Assembly: GCF_026241095.1 (NCBI RefSeq)
Contig: NZ_JAPFGB010000039.1
Span: forward strand, 1 to 55,907
Reading direction: 5' to 3'
Length of the DNA: 55,907 nucleotides
Source of the DNA: Saccharopolyspora sp. NFXS83
Lineage (GTDB): Bacteria > Actinomycetota > Actinomycetes > Mycobacteriales > Pseudonocardiaceae
This document shows, piece by piece, positions 35,343 to 44,669 of this stretch; the first letter of the stretch is position 1, and each line of letters begins with the position of its first letter. The notes beneath the pieces are model-generated. The model was not told where the DNA came from and did no database searches. It saw nothing but the letters and a program-made list of their open reading frames with translations. The position numbers and the translations under genes were made by a program.

Positions 35343-36275
35343 TCAGCGCAGGGCTGGTTGCAGGATGCTCAGGCGTTGGGCGGAGGTGTCGAGTTCGGCG
35401 GCGACGCCGAGCGGAACGGTGCGCTGGGCGGCGCAGTGGCCGAAGCCGAGTTCCCACAGCACCGGGATGCCGAGGTCGCCGAGCAGGTTGCGCAGCACGG
35501 CCCGCACCTCCTCCAGCGGCCCGCACTCGCTCCACGAGCCGAGCGCGATGCCGCTGGCGCGGTCGAACCACCCGGCGCGCAGCAGCTGGGTCAGCGCCCG
35601 GTCGAGGCGGTACGGATCCTCGCCGACGTCTTCCAGCAGCGCGATGCCCCGTGCGGGCGGAGCCGCCGCGTCGGGCGCGCCGAGGGAGGCGGCGAGCAGG
35701 CTCAGGTTGCCGCCGTAGGTGACGCCGGTCGCGCGCCCCGGCACCAGCGCCTCGGCTCCGCGCCTGGTCAGGATCGTCACCGATTCCGGGGCGAACAGGG
35801 TGCGGCGCAGGTGCTCCCGGGCGGGCGCGTCCTCGGAGAAGGCGCCGGTCGCGATCATCGGGCCGAACACGGTGGCCACGCCGAGCCGGGAACCGAAGGC
35901 GTCGTGCAGGGCCGTGACGTCGCTGGAGCCCGCGAACACCTTGCTCTCGGCGGCGCCCATCGCCGCCCAGTCGAGGTGGTCGAGCACCCGCATGCTGCCG
36001 TAGCCGCCGCGGGCGCAGAGGACGCCATCGACCTCCGGATCGCACCAGGCCTGCTGCAGGTCGGCGGCGCGGTCGGCGTCGCCGCCTGCGAGGTAGCGCA
36101 GCCTCGGGTGGCGTTCGCGCACGTGCTTGCCGGGGACGACCCGCAGGTCCCAGTCGCGCAGCAGGTCCAAGCCGGCGTCGAGCTGATCGGCGGGAACGGG
36201 ACCGGCGGGGGCGACCACGGCGACCGTGTCGCCGGCCCGCAGCCGTCGCGGCCGACGTCGTTCACGGGTGCTCAT
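35343..36275 (-). CDS. LD-carboxypeptidase, peptidase family S66
   Basis: 310 residues. S66 enzymes (LdcA, MccF) cut the L,D bond of murein tetrapeptides or amide bonds in toxic peptides. Catalytic Ser in the turn GSSDVTALHDAF; Glu in IALLEDVGEDPYRLDRALTQL; His in ELGFGHCAAQRTVPLGV. The GDTVAVVAPAGPV start and the CARGGYGSMRVLD strand are also typical. Start ATG at 36275. The open frame extends far upstream through the divergent DUF3090 gene, but that part is a shadow. Role in cell-wall recycling is the default guess; a detoxifying MccF role cannot be excluded. Confidence 0.9.
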   Translation of the reverse strand: MSTRERRRPRRLRAGDTVAVVAPAGPVPADQLDAGLDLLRDWDLRVVPGKHVRERHPRLRYLAGGDADRAADLQQAWCDPEVDGVLCARGGYGSMRVLDHLDWAAMGAAESKVFAGSSDVTALHDAFGSRLGVATVFGPMIATGAFSEDAPAREHLRRTLFAPESVTILTRRGAEALVPGRATGVTYGGNLSLLAASLGAPDAAAPPARGIALLEDVGEDPYRLDRALTQLLRAGWFDRASGIALGSWSECGPLEEVRAVLRNLLGDLGIPVLWELGFGHCAAQRTVPLGVAAELDTSAQRLSILQPALR

Positions 36276-36539
36276 GCAGGGCTCCGTCCGGAGGTCCGGA
36301 TCGTGGGGTGCCGCGAAGCGGCAGGAACCGAGCGTAGCGGTCCGCCGTTGATCGGGACCGCAGCCCGCGCCGCGGCGTGTTCGCGTTCGGCGAACAGGTC
36401 CCACGAACGGATCAACACCCGTTTCGACTGCTTTCCGCGCACCTGTTCGGTACCGATGGTGCTGCTGAGAGGGTGTGCGGGGCGGAACGGGGGACGGCTG
36501 CGCGGTCCGCGGCCCGAGTGGCTTACTGTCGAAGGTGCC

Positions 36540-37106
36540 ATGGCTCGTGTCATCCACGTCTTCCGCCAGCCCGACCGGTTCGTAGCAGGGACCGTCGGGG
36601 AACCCGGTGAGCGCACGTTCTACCTGCAGGCATCCGAGGATGTCCGCACGGTCAGCGTGCAGCTGGAGAAGCAGCAGGTCTCGGTCCTCGCTGAACGGAT
36701 CGGTGCCCTCCTGGAGGAGGTGCAGCGGCGCTTCGACGCGGAACTGCCCGCCGCCCCGCCGGAGGACCTCGTCGACGCCGACCCGCTCGCGGTGCCGGTG
36801 GAGGAGGAGTTCCGCGTCGGCACGATGGGCCTGGGCTGGGACGCCGAGACCGAGGCCGTCGTCGTCGAACTGCTCGCGGTCACCGAGGAGGAGATCGACG
36901 AGTCGGTGGTGCTCGACGACACCGAGGAAGGGCCGGACGCGGTCCGCGTCTTCCTCAGCCCGGCCGACGCCCGCGCCTTCGCGGAGCGCGCCGAGCGGGT
37001 CCTCAACGCCGGTCGCAAGCCTTGCCCGCTGTGCGGGGAGCCGCTGGACCCGGAAGGGCACATCTGCCCCCGGCAGAACGGTTACCGCCGCTCCGAGGAG
37101 GACTAG
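36540..37106 (+). CDS. DUF3090 family protein
   Basis: 188 residues from ATG at 36540; a TACTGT hexamer ends 10 nt before it. The N-terminal MARVIHVFRQPDRFVAGTVGEPGERTFYLQASE is the most conserved stretch. The C-terminus has a CxxC...C zinc-ribbon-like element: CPLCGEPLDPEGHICPRQNG. Function unknown. In actinobacteria it forms a pair with the SCO1664-type gene that follows 6 bp downstream. In M. tuberculosis the pair (Rv2134c/Rv2133c, as I recall) lies near mshC; here mshC is about 14 kb away. Confidence 0.88.
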   Translation: MARVIHVFRQPDRFVAGTVGEPGERTFYLQASEDVRTVSVQLEKQQVSVLAERIGALLEEVQRRFDAELPAAPPEDLVDADPLAVPVEEEFRVGTMGLGWDAETEAVVVELLAVTEEEIDESVVLDDTEEGPDAVRVFLSPADARAFAERAERVLNAGRKPCPLCGEPLDPEGHICPRQNGYRRSEED

Positions 37107-37112
37107 CCGCCC

Positions 37113-37907
37113 GTGCACCCCGATGATCCGGCCGTTCGCGAGGTCCTGGCACACGGCCGCATCGAGGTCGAGGGACGGCTCGTGGAAGCCTCGAACGCCA
37201 CGTTGTTCTGCTCCGTCGAGCTCAACGGCGCCGCCGCCGAGTGCGTGTACAAGCCGGTTCGCGGGGAACGGCCGCTGTGGGACTTCCCGGACGGCACGCT
37301 CGCCGGGCGCGAGGTCGGGTCGTTCCTGATCACCGAGGCGCTGGGCTGGGACCTGATCCCGCCGACGCTGCTGCGGGACGGGCCGTTCGGGCCGGGCATG
37401 GTGCAGTTGTGGGTGGACACCGAGGAGGACTCGGAGCTGGTCGACCTGGTCCCGCCTGCGGAGGTCCCGGATGGCTGGCGGGCGGTGCTGCGCGCGCAGG
37501 ACCACCACGGCGACCCGGTGGTGCTGGCGCACTCCGATCACGAGGCGCTGCGGCGGCTGGCGGTGCTCGACATCGTGATCAACAACGCGGACCGCAAGGG
37601 CGGCCACGTGCTGCACTCGCCGCGCGGCGAGGTGTTCGGCGTGGACCACGGGGTGAGTCTGAACGCGGAGAACAAGCTGCGCACGGTCCTGTGGGGCTGG
37701 ATCGGGGAGCGGCTGCCCGACGACGCGGTCGACGCGCTGAGCCGGTTCCGCGCGCTGCTGGAGGGCGAGCTCGCGGCCCGGCTCGCCGAGCACGTCACGC
37801 CGAAGGAAGTGCAGGCCGTCGCCGAACGGGTCGACGCGCTGCTGGCCGCGGCGGAGTTACCGGCGCCGTCGGGTGAGTGGCCCGCGATCCCCTGGCCCGC
37901 GTTCTGA
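37113..37907 (+). CDS. SCO1664 family protein (PI3/4-kinase-like fold)
   Basis: 264 residues. Kinase-like elements of the phosphatidylinositol 3/4-kinase fold: ECVYKPVRGERPLWDFPDGTLAGREVGSFLI with the nucleotide-binding Lys, LDIVINNADRKGGHVL with the catalytic-loop D..N..DRK..H arrangement, and VFGVDHGVSLN as the metal-binding strand. The activity of bacterial members is not known to me. The start at 37113 is GTG and lies 6 bp after DUF3090, so the two are surely co-transcribed. Confidence 0.85.
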   Translation: MHPDDPAVREVLAHGRIEVEGRLVEASNATLFCSVELNGAAAECVYKPVRGERPLWDFPDGTLAGREVGSFLITEALGWDLIPPTLLRDGPFGPGMVQLWVDTEEDSELVDLVPPAEVPDGWRAVLRAQDHHGDPVVLAHSDHEALRRLAVLDIVINNADRKGGHVLHSPRGEVFGVDHGVSLNAENKLRTVLWGWIGERLPDDAVDALSRFRALLEGELAARLAEHVTPKEVQAVAERVDALLAAAELPAPSGEWPAIPWPAF

Positions 37908-37969
37908 CCGCTCCGGTGGCCCGAGGAAAATCGGATGCATCGGGCATATCGCTGGGTGATCATCCGGGT

Positions 37970-38797
37970 ATGACCGCAGACGGTGAGCATTCCTTGGCCC
38001 GCGATCCGTTCCCGCTGCGCGACCGGACCGCGTTGGTGACGGGCGTGAGCCGCAGGCAGGGCATCGGGTTCGCGATCGCGTCCCGGATGGCGGCCTGGGG
38101 CGCGAGCGTGTTCCTGCACCACCACCGGCCGCACGACGCCGAGCAACCGTGGGGCGCCGACGACCTCGACGAGGTCCGCGCGGGCGTGGCCGGGCACCTG
38201 TCCGGCTCGGCGAGGGTCGCCGACGCCGCCGGGGACCTGGCCGACCCGGACGAGCCGGCCCGGCTGGTGCGGCGGGCGGTGGCCGAGTTCGGGCGACTCG
38301 ACGTGCTGGTGTGCAACCACGCCCGCAACGGCTCCGATGGGGCGCTGGGTGAACTGGACGCGACGATGCTGGACGGGCATTGGGCGGTGAACACCCGCTC
38401 GTCGCTCCTGCTGGCGCAGGAGTTCGCCGCCCGTCACAGCGGCTCGCCCGGTGGGCGTGTGGTCTTCCTGACCTCGGGGCAGCGCGCCGGCCCGATGCCC
38501 GGCGAGATCGCCTACGCGGCGGCGAAGGGCGCGCTCGCCGAGATCACCCTGACCATCGCCGAACAGCTCGCCGGTGCGGGCATCACGGTGAACACGGTGA
38601 ACCCCGGCCCGGTGCAGACCGGTTACCTCACCGAGGCCGATTGGGCGGCGATCGGCCACATGTTCCCGTTCGGCCGCTGGGGCGAGCCGGACGACCCGGC
38701 CCGGCTGATCACCTGGCTGTGCACCGACGAGGCGCGCTGGATCACCGGTCAGGTGCTCGAATCCGAGGGCGGTTTCGCCCGCTACCGCCAGCGGTGA
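37970..38797 (+). CDS. Short-chain dehydrogenase/reductase (SDR)
   Basis: 275 residues, NAD(P)-dependent oxidoreductase. Cofactor motif TGVSRRQGIGFAIA, followed by VLVCNHARNGSDG (the NNAG equivalent, here CNHA), FLTSGQ with the active-site Ser, and YAAAKGAL (YxxxK). The C-terminal WITGQVLESEGGF is the usual SDR end. The NNAG variant and the His-rich FLHHHRPHDAEQ after the first beta-alpha-beta unit suggest the subgroup often annotated as 3-oxoacyl-ACP-reductase-like in actinobacteria. ATG at 37970 is the first plausible start. Substrate unknown. Convergent with the serine hydrolase gene. Confidence 0.85.
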   Translation: MTADGEHSLARDPFPLRDRTALVTGVSRRQGIGFAIASRMAAWGASVFLHHHRPHDAEQPWGADDLDEVRAGVAGHLSGSARVADAAGDLADPDEPARLVRRAVAEFGRLDVLVCNHARNGSDGALGELDATMLDGHWAVNTRSSLLLAQEFAARHSGSPGGRVVFLTSGQRAGPMPGEIAYAAAKGALAEITLTIAEQLAGAGITVNTVNPGPVQTGYLTEADWAAIGHMFPFGRWGEPDDPARLITWLCTDEARWITGQVLESEGGFARYRQR

Positions 38798-38801
38798 GCC
38801 C

Positions 38802-40025
38802 TCAGTCCACCAGTGCCTGGTAGACGAGCTGGTGGAGCTGGGAGCGGATCGGGTGCGTGCCGGACGGGATGAGCTGGGTGAAGAACTGCACCGACAGGTC
38901 CTCGGCCGGGTCCACCCAGAACGCGGTGCTGGCCATCCCGCCCCAGGACAGCTCGCCGGGAGTGGCCACGACGTGCGAGGCCACCGGGTCCTCGACGACG
39001 GCGAAGCCGAGCCCGAAGCCCTTGCCCGCGTTGGCGACTTCGGAGAAGGAGCCGTTGGCGATCTCGTCGAGGTGCGCGCCGCCGGGCAGGTGGTTGCGGC
39101 TCATGTAGCGCAGCGTGCGGTCGCTGAGCAGCCGCACCCCGTCGAGCGCCCCGCCGCCGAGCAGCATGCCGGTGAAGCGGTGGTAGTCGTAGGCGGTGGA
39201 CACGAGCCCGCCGCCGCCGGACAGCGCCCGCGGCGCGGCGTCCGGCGGGGAGTTGCGCGGCACGGTGGCCTTGCCCGCGGCGTCGGCGAGGTACAGCGAG
39301 GCCAGCCGGTCCTTGTCCTGCGGTGCCACGGTGAAGGCGGTGTCGGTCATGCCGAGCGGTTCGAAGATGCGGGTGCGGAAGAACTCGTCGAGCCCCATGC
39401 CGGAGGCGACCTCGACGACGCGGCCGAGCACGTCGGTGGACACCCCGTAGTTCCACGAGCTGCCCGGTTCGAACAGCAGCGGCATCGCCGCGTAGTCGTC
39501 GCACACCGCGGCGAGGTCCTGGTCCGGGGTGCCGTAGTCGTAGCCGGTGCGCCGGTAGAGCTCGTCGACCGGGTGGAGCCGGTTGAAGCCGTAGGTGAGC
39601 CCGGCGGTGTGGGTCAGCAGGTGCCAGATCCGCACCGGCTCGGTCGCGGGCCGCGTCTGCGCGGCGCGGGCGGGGCCGCCGGTGTAGACGCGCTGGTCGG
39701 CGAAGGACGGGATGAGCGTGCTGACCGGGTCGGTGAGCTCGAACGCGCCCTCCTCGTAGAGCATCATCGCCGCGACCGAGGTGATCGGCTTCGTCATCGA
39801 GTAGATGCGGAAGATCGTGTCGTCCTCGATGGGCGCGGCGGTGGCCACGTCGCGGTGGCCGTGGCTGCTGAGGTGCGCGATGTGGCCGCGGCGGGCGATG
39901 AGCACCTGCCAGCCGGGGAGCTTCCCGTCGGTGACGTAGGTCGCGAAGTGCCGGTCGAGGCGCTGGAGGCGTTCCGGGTCGAAGCCCGCGCGGACGGGGT
40001 CGGTCTCGATCTGCGACGGGCTCAC
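38802..40025 (-). CDS. Serine hydrolase of the beta-lactamase/esterase EstB family
   Basis: 407 residues, class C beta-lactamase fold without signal peptide. Nucleophile box SMTKPITS (SxxK), tyrosine box WNYGVSTDVLG (YxS form), and SWGGMASTAFWVDP in the third motif position. VWHLLTHTAGLTYGF is the strongly conserved region of the family (HLLTHTAGL). Members are mostly esterases or peptidases, not drug-inactivating enzymes. Start is GTG at 40025 with GGAGAG at a good distance. It is divergent from the MoxR gene over a 282-bp region with no visible ORF. Confidence 0.9.
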   Translation of the reverse strand: MSPSQIETDPVRAGFDPERLQRLDRHFATYVTDGKLPGWQVLIARRGHIAHLSSHGHRDVATAAPIEDDTIFRIYSMTKPITSVAAMMLYEEGAFELTDPVSTLIPSFADQRVYTGGPARAAQTRPATEPVRIWHLLTHTAGLTYGFNRLHPVDELYRRTGYDYGTPDQDLAAVCDDYAAMPLLFEPGSSWNYGVSTDVLGRVVEVASGMGLDEFFRTRIFEPLGMTDTAFTVAPQDKDRLASLYLADAAGKATVPRNSPPDAAPRALSGGGGLVSTAYDYHRFTGMLLGGGALDGVRLLSDRTLRYMSRNHLPGGAHLDEIANGSFSEVANAGKGFGLGFAVVEDPVASHVVATPGELSWGGMASTAFWVDPAEDLSVQFFTQLIPSGTHPIRSQLHQLVYQALVD

Positions 40026-40294
40026 TGAATCTCTCCTCTGCCGGGGCCGTTCACCTTTCTACTCGTCGGTACCGACGATGTGCCAGTGTCGCCCGACACG
40101 TTCGGTGAACGCCGTTCTCCGCCGTGCGGACGCGCTCGGTGCTCGCCACGCGCGGGGTGAGCCGGGATCTTCGCCGGGTCCGCCGGCGGGCGCCGAGCCG
40201 CTGATCACCGGGATTCGGTACCGGCGTGCGGAAACCCGTTGGCACGGCGGTGTTTCCGTTCCGTGACGTGTTCGCGACCGTCGTGGGGAGCGAG

Positions 40295-40307
40295 TAGCGT
40301 CGAACGG
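40295..40307 (+). promoter_or_regulatory. Predicted leaderless promoter of the MoxR gene (-10 TAGCGT)
   Basis: TAGCGT at 40295-40300 ends 7 nt before the GTG at 40308, with no Shine-Dalgarno between. The remaining part of the divergent gap (40026-40294) holds nothing I can name. Confidence 0.5.
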
Positions 40308-41711
40308 GTGACGAACTCTCGGACCCCACCTCCCGGATTGCCCAGTACGGCGGGCGAGCTGCGTGTCAGCGGATACCTGCCGTACGGCGTGAAGGTCGAG
40401 GTGCGCCGCAACCTGCTGACCGCGCTGCGCTCCGGGAATCCCTTGTGGTCGGGCATCGTCGGCTTCGAGCGCACCGTGCTGCCGCAGCTGGAGCGCGCCT
40501 TGATCGCCGGCCACGACGTGGTGCTGCTCGGCGAGCGCGGGCAGGGCAAAACGCGCCTGCTGCGCGGGCTGACCGCGCTGCTCGACGAGTGGACTCCGGT
40601 GATCCCCGGCTCCGAACTCGACGAACACCCGCTGGAACCGATCACGCCGAGCTCGCTGCGCCGCGCCGCGGAGGAGGGCGACGCGCTGCCCGTCGCGTGG
40701 CGGCACCGCGACGACCGCTACGTGGAGAAGCTGGCGACGCCGGACACCGCGGTCGGCGACCTCATCGGGGACGTGGATCCGGTGAAGGTGGCCGAAGGGC
40801 GGTCGCTCGGCGACCCGGAGACCATCCACTTCGGACTGGTGCCGCGGGCGCACCGCGGCATCGTGACCATCAACGAGCTGCCCGACCTGGCCGAGCGGAT
40901 CCAGGTGGCGCTGCTGAACGTGATGGAGGAGCGGGACGTCCAGGTGCGCGGCTACAGCCTGCGGCTGCCGCTGGACGTGCTGCTGGTCGCCACCGCCAAC
41001 CCGGAGGACTACACCAACCGCGGGCGGATCATCACGCCGCTCAAGGACCGGTTCGGCGCGGAGATCCGCACGCACTACCCGTTCGACCTCGACGACGAGA
41101 TCTCCTTGATCCGGCAGGAAGCCCTGCTGGAGGCCGAGGTCGGCGATCACCTGCTGGAGGTGCTCGCCAGGTTCGTGGGGCACCTGCGGGAGTCCTCGGC
41201 GGTGGACCAGCGCTCCGGCGTCTCGGCGCGGTTCGCCATCGCGGCGGCGGAGACCGTGTCGGCGGCGGCCCTGCACCGGGCGGCGCTGACGGGGGAGGAC
41301 CCGGCGGTGGCGCGGCCGGTGGACCTGGACGCGGTGCCCGCGGTGCTGCGCGGCAAGTTGGAGTTCGAGGCCGGTGAGGAGGGCCGCGAGGACGAGGTCC
41401 TCGGCTACCTGCTGCGCCGCTCGGTTGCCGACACGGCACGCGGCCTGTTCGCAGGGCTGGACCTGCATTCGCTCGTCGACGCGGTCACCGGCGGCCACCA
41501 GGTCGCGACGGGCGAGCGCATCGCGGGTTCCGACGTGCTCACCGCGCTGCCGGAACTGCCGGTGCTGCACCAGGTCGCCGAGCGGCTCGACGTGCGCGCC
41601 GGTGACCCGCCGGGGCGCATCGCGAGCGCGGTGGAGCTGGCGCTGGAATCCCTGTACCTGGCGAAGAAGCTCGCCAAGGACACCGACGAACAGCGATCGG
41701 TGTACGGCTGA
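40308..41711 (+). CDS. MoxR/magnesium-chelatase-I-like AAA+ ATPase
   Basis: 467 residues. AAA+ core with Walker A GERGQGKTRLL, Walker B region IVTINELPDLAERIQ, and sensor LLVATANPEDYTNRGRI, plus FGAEIRTHYPF with the arginine finger zone. Such ATPases act as chaperones that insert metals or assemble complexes together with a VWA partner. The partner gene follows 81 bp downstream. In M. tuberculosis the same pairing is Rv0958/Rv0959. It is not a true Mg-chelatase, since no chlorophyll genes exist in this group. GTG at 40308 is chosen over the upstream frame because of the promoter. Confidence 0.88.
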   Translation: MTNSRTPPPGLPSTAGELRVSGYLPYGVKVEVRRNLLTALRSGNPLWSGIVGFERTVLPQLERALIAGHDVVLLGERGQGKTRLLRGLTALLDEWTPVIPGSELDEHPLEPITPSSLRRAAEEGDALPVAWRHRDDRYVEKLATPDTAVGDLIGDVDPVKVAEGRSLGDPETIHFGLVPRAHRGIVTINELPDLAERIQVALLNVMEERDVQVRGYSLRLPLDVLLVATANPEDYTNRGRIITPLKDRFGAEIRTHYPFDLDDEISLIRQEALLEAEVGDHLLEVLARFVGHLRESSAVDQRSGVSARFAIAAAETVSAAALHRAALTGEDPAVARPVDLDAVPAVLRGKLEFEAGEEGREDEVLGYLLRRSVADTARGLFAGLDLHSLVDAVTGGHQVATGERIAGSDVLTALPELPVLHQVAERLDVRAGDPPGRIASAVELALESLYLAKKLAKDTDEQRSVYG

Positions 41712-41792
41712 GGTGGCTCTGCTCGCGGCATCGATCCCCTTGCCGGGTTCGGCCGCCCGACTCACTGCGCAGATGATTCTGAGAGGACCCCG

Positions 41793-43754
41793 ATGACCGG
41801 CCGCGCTCGCCGCTACCACTACGGCGCATGGCACGGCGGTTCCGATCCGCTGGAGCCGCCGGTGGACCTGCGTTCCGCGCTGGACCAGATCGGCCGGGAC
41901 GTGATGGAGGGCGCCTCACCGCGCTCGGCCCTGGAAGAGCTGCTGCGCACCGGCACGCGCGGCACCAGCGGCCTCGACGAGCTCACCCGCCGCTTGTGGC
42001 AGCGCCGCAGCGAGTTGCAGCGCAGGCACAACCTGGACGGCACGGTGCAGGAGGTGCGCAGGCTGCTGGACCGCGCCCTCGACCAGGAGCGGCGGGCGCT
42101 GGCGGCGGAGGACGGCGAGGACGCCCGGTTCCGCGAGCTCCAGCTGAGCGCGCTGCCGCCGGACGCGGGCGGCTCGGTGCGGGAGCTCGCCGAGTACGAC
42201 TGGCGCTCGGCGGAGGCGCGCGAGGCGTTCGAGGAGATTCGGCGGATGCTGGGCGGCGAACTCCTGGAACAGCGCTTCGCAGGCATGAAGGACGCGTTGC
42301 GGGGGACCACTCCGGAGGACGTCGAGCGGGTGCGCGCGATGCTCGACGACCTCTCCGAGCTGCTGGCCGCGCACGCCCGCGGCGACTCGGACGTGCCGCG
42401 GCGGTTCGACGAGTTCATGGCCGAGCACGGCGAGTTCTTCCCGGAGAGCCCGCGCGACGTGGACGAGTTGATCGACGCGCTGGCGGCTCGTTCGGCCGCC
42501 GCGCAGCGGATGGTGAACTCGATGAGCGAGCAGCAGCGCGCCGAGCTGGCGGAGCTCTCGCAGCAGGCGTTCGGCGACCCCCGCATCGGCGAGGCGCTCA
42601 ACCGGATGGACCAGCAGCTGCGCTCGCTGCGTCCCGGTGAGGACTGGTCGGGGCGTGGGAGGTTCCGCGGCGATCAGCCGATGGGCCTGGCGGAGGCGAC
42701 CGAGGCGATGGCCGAGCTCGGTGAGCTGGAGCAGCTCGCTGAGCAGCTGGGCCAGTCCTATCCGGGGGCGAGCCTGCAGGACATCGACCTGGAGGCGTTG
42801 GAGCGCCAACTCGGCGAGCGGGCCGTGGTGGACGCGCAGCGGCTGGCCGACATCGACGAGCAGCTGCGCAGGCAGGGCCTGCTGCAACGAGCGCCGGACG
42901 GGAACCTGCGGCTGAGCCCGCGGGCGATGCGCAGGCTCGGCGAGACGGCGCTGCGCTCGGTCATCTCGCAGCTGCGTTCCCGCCAGGGCGAGCGCGACAC
43001 CGACCGCGCGGGTGCGGCCGGGGAGCTCACCGGCACGACCCGCCCCTGGGCGTACGGCGACACCGAACCGTGGGACACGGGCCGCACGGTGCGCAATGCG
43101 GTGCTGCGGCGAGCGGCGAGCGGCCCGTCGGCACCCCGGCTGGACATCGAGGACCTGGAGGTCGCCGAGACCGAGCAGCGCTCCCGCGCGGCCGTCGCGC
43201 TGTGCGTGGACACCTCGTGGTCGATGGTGCAGGACGGCCGCTGGGTGCCGATGAAGCGCACCGCGCTGGCGCTGCACCACCTGGTCGCCACCCGGTACCG
43301 CTCGGACGCGTTGCAGCTGATCACCTTCGGACGCCACGCGTCCACTGTGGACGTGGGTGAGCTGGCGGCGCTGGAGGGGACCTGGGAGCAGGGCACCAAC
43401 CTGCACCACGCGCTGCTGCTGGCGGGTCGGCACGTGCGGCGGAACCCGGACGCGCAGCCGGTGGTGCTGGTCGTCACCGACGGCGAGCCGACGGCGCACC
43501 TGGAGGCCGACGGCGAAGCCGTGTTCCAGTACCCGCCCACCCCGCGCACGCTCGGTGTGACGCTGTCCGAAGTGGACTCGTTGCGCCGCCTGGGTGCCAC
43601 GCTGAGCGTGTTCATGCTCGGTGAGGACCCGCGCCTGGAGGCGTTCGTCGACATCGTCGCCCGCCGCGGTGGCGGCCGGGTCGTCGCCCCCAGCGCGGAC
43701 GGCCTGGGCGCCGCGGTCGTCGGCGACTACCTCCGCACCAAGCGCCAGCGGTGA
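41793..43754 (+). CDS. VWA-domain protein, partner of the MoxR ATPase
   Basis: 653 residues. A long acidic helical N-terminal region (about 1-450, with many Glu/Leu/Arg heptad-like stretches such as AMAELGELEQLAEQLGQ) precedes a C-terminal von Willebrand A domain. The MIDAS metal site reads VALCVDTSWSMVQDGRW (DxSxS with Trp between), followed by the TNLHHALLLAG threonine motif and VVLVVTDGEPTAHLE. Such proteins pair with MoxR ATPases to remodel substrates. The start ATG at 41793 is 81 bp after the ATPase gene; the pair looks co-transcribed. Confidence 0.88.
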   Translation: MTGRARRYHYGAWHGGSDPLEPPVDLRSALDQIGRDVMEGASPRSALEELLRTGTRGTSGLDELTRRLWQRRSELQRRHNLDGTVQEVRRLLDRALDQERRALAAEDGEDARFRELQLSALPPDAGGSVRELAEYDWRSAEAREAFEEIRRMLGGELLEQRFAGMKDALRGTTPEDVERVRAMLDDLSELLAAHARGDSDVPRRFDEFMAEHGEFFPESPRDVDELIDALAARSAAAQRMVNSMSEQQRAELAELSQQAFGDPRIGEALNRMDQQLRSLRPGEDWSGRGRFRGDQPMGLAEATEAMAELGELEQLAEQLGQSYPGASLQDIDLEALERQLGERAVVDAQRLADIDEQLRRQGLLQRAPDGNLRLSPRAMRRLGETALRSVISQLRSRQGERDTDRAGAAGELTGTTRPWAYGDTEPWDTGRTVRNAVLRRAASGPSAPRLDIEDLEVAETEQRSRAAVALCVDTSWSMVQDGRWVPMKRTALALHHLVATRYRSDALQLITFGRHASTVDVGELAALEGTWEQGTNLHHALLLAGRHVRRNPDAQPVVLVVTDGEPTAHLEADGEAVFQYPPTPRTLGVTLSEVDSLRRLGATLSVFMLGEDPRLEAFVDIVARRGGGRVVAPSADGLGAAVVGDYLRTKRQR

Positions 43755-43916
43755 GGTGCTCCCGACCCGGGCGCTTGGAGGCCGGGGGCGCGGCTTCGTT
43801 CCGCAGCAACAGAAATCCCCGGCTGACGGCGAGCTCGTGGTGGCGGGGATACGGTGAAGATCGAACATGTTCGACAGATCACAAGAAGGCTGATCCGTCC
43901 GAGCTCGAGGAGCCTC

Positions 43917-44669
43917 ATGCCAGCGGTGTTCCTGAACGGGAATCCTGAGAGCGGCGCGATCTGGGACTTGCTGCGCGCCGAACTGGCCCGGGAGGACGTC
44001 GTGAGCCTGTCCCCTCCCGGATTCGGCGCTCCCATTCCGGACGGGTTCGGCTGCACCATGCCGGACTACCGGGACTGGCTGATCGCGGAGCTGGCGGAGC
44101 TCGGGGAACCGGTCGATCTCGTCGGCCACGACCTGGGGGGAGCTTTCACGGCCGTCGTTGCCATGGCTCGACCCGATCTGCTGCGAACCTGGGCCAGCGA
44201 CGCCTTGGGCGTGTTCGATCCGGATTACGTCTGGCACCACCTCGCGCAGCAGTGGCAGACACCCGGCGTCGGCGAGGATTCGGTGGCGGAGCTGCTGGGC
44301 GGCACGCTCGAAGAGCGCACCGAAGCCATGGCAGCCCGGGTCACCGACCGGCCGGTCGCCGCACGGCTGGCCGCGGCCCAGGGGCCGGAGACCAGCCGGG
44401 CGATCCTCACCTTCTACCGCTCCGCGGTCCAGCCGTTCATGGCAGATCTGGGGCAGGGCCTCAGCGCCGCAGCGGCACGCCCCGGCCTTGCCCTCGTCGC
44501 CACCGATGATCACCTCGGCGGTCCGCAGGACATGCACCGCCGATCCGCAACCAGGGCGGGAGCCCAGGTCGCGCCCCTCGACGGAGCGGGGCACTGGTGG
44601 ATGGTGCAGGACCCGGTCCGCAGCGCTCGGGTGCTCACCTCGTTCTGGGCTGAGCAGGCCGACAGCTGA
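43917..44669 (+). CDS. Alpha/beta hydrolase with Asp nucleophile (haloalkane dehalogenase/epoxide hydrolase-like)
   Basis: 250 residues from ATG at 43917 with GAGGAG upstream; the frame continues upstream without good similarity. Fold landmarks: N-terminal FLNGNPESGAIWDLL with the oxyanion-hole region, nucleophile elbow LVGHDLGGAF, and the terminal GAGHWWMVQDPVRSA histidine. The elbow residue is Asp, not Ser, as in dehalogenases and epoxide hydrolases, so an ester intermediate on Asp is expected. The halide-binding Trp next to the nucleophile in dehalogenases (GHDWGG) is Leu here, arguing against haloalkanes. Substrate unknown. Confidence 0.8.
   Translation: MPAVFLNGNPESGAIWDLLRAELAREDVVSLSPPGFGAPIPDGFGCTMPDYRDWLIAELAELGEPVDLVGHDLGGAFTAVVAMARPDLLRTWASDALGVFDPDYVWHHLAQQWQTPGVGEDSVAELLGGTLEERTEAMAARVTDRPVAARLAAAQGPETSRAILTFYRSAVQPFMADLGQGLSAAAARPGLALVATDDHLGGPQDMHRRSATRAGAQVAPLDGAGHWWMVQDPVRSARVLTSFWAEQADS

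Noticed and set aside
35343-37793. 816-codon minus frame covering LD-carboxypeptidase and the DUF3090/SCO1664 region
   Set aside because: The part above 36275 is antisense to two well-supported plus-strand genes and has no family pattern.
40308-43754. True magnesium chelatase (BchI/BchD) pair
   Set aside because: The motifs are those of the MoxR/VWA group; no tetrapyrrole or chlorophyll gene is near and the N-terminal part of the VWA protein differs from BchD.
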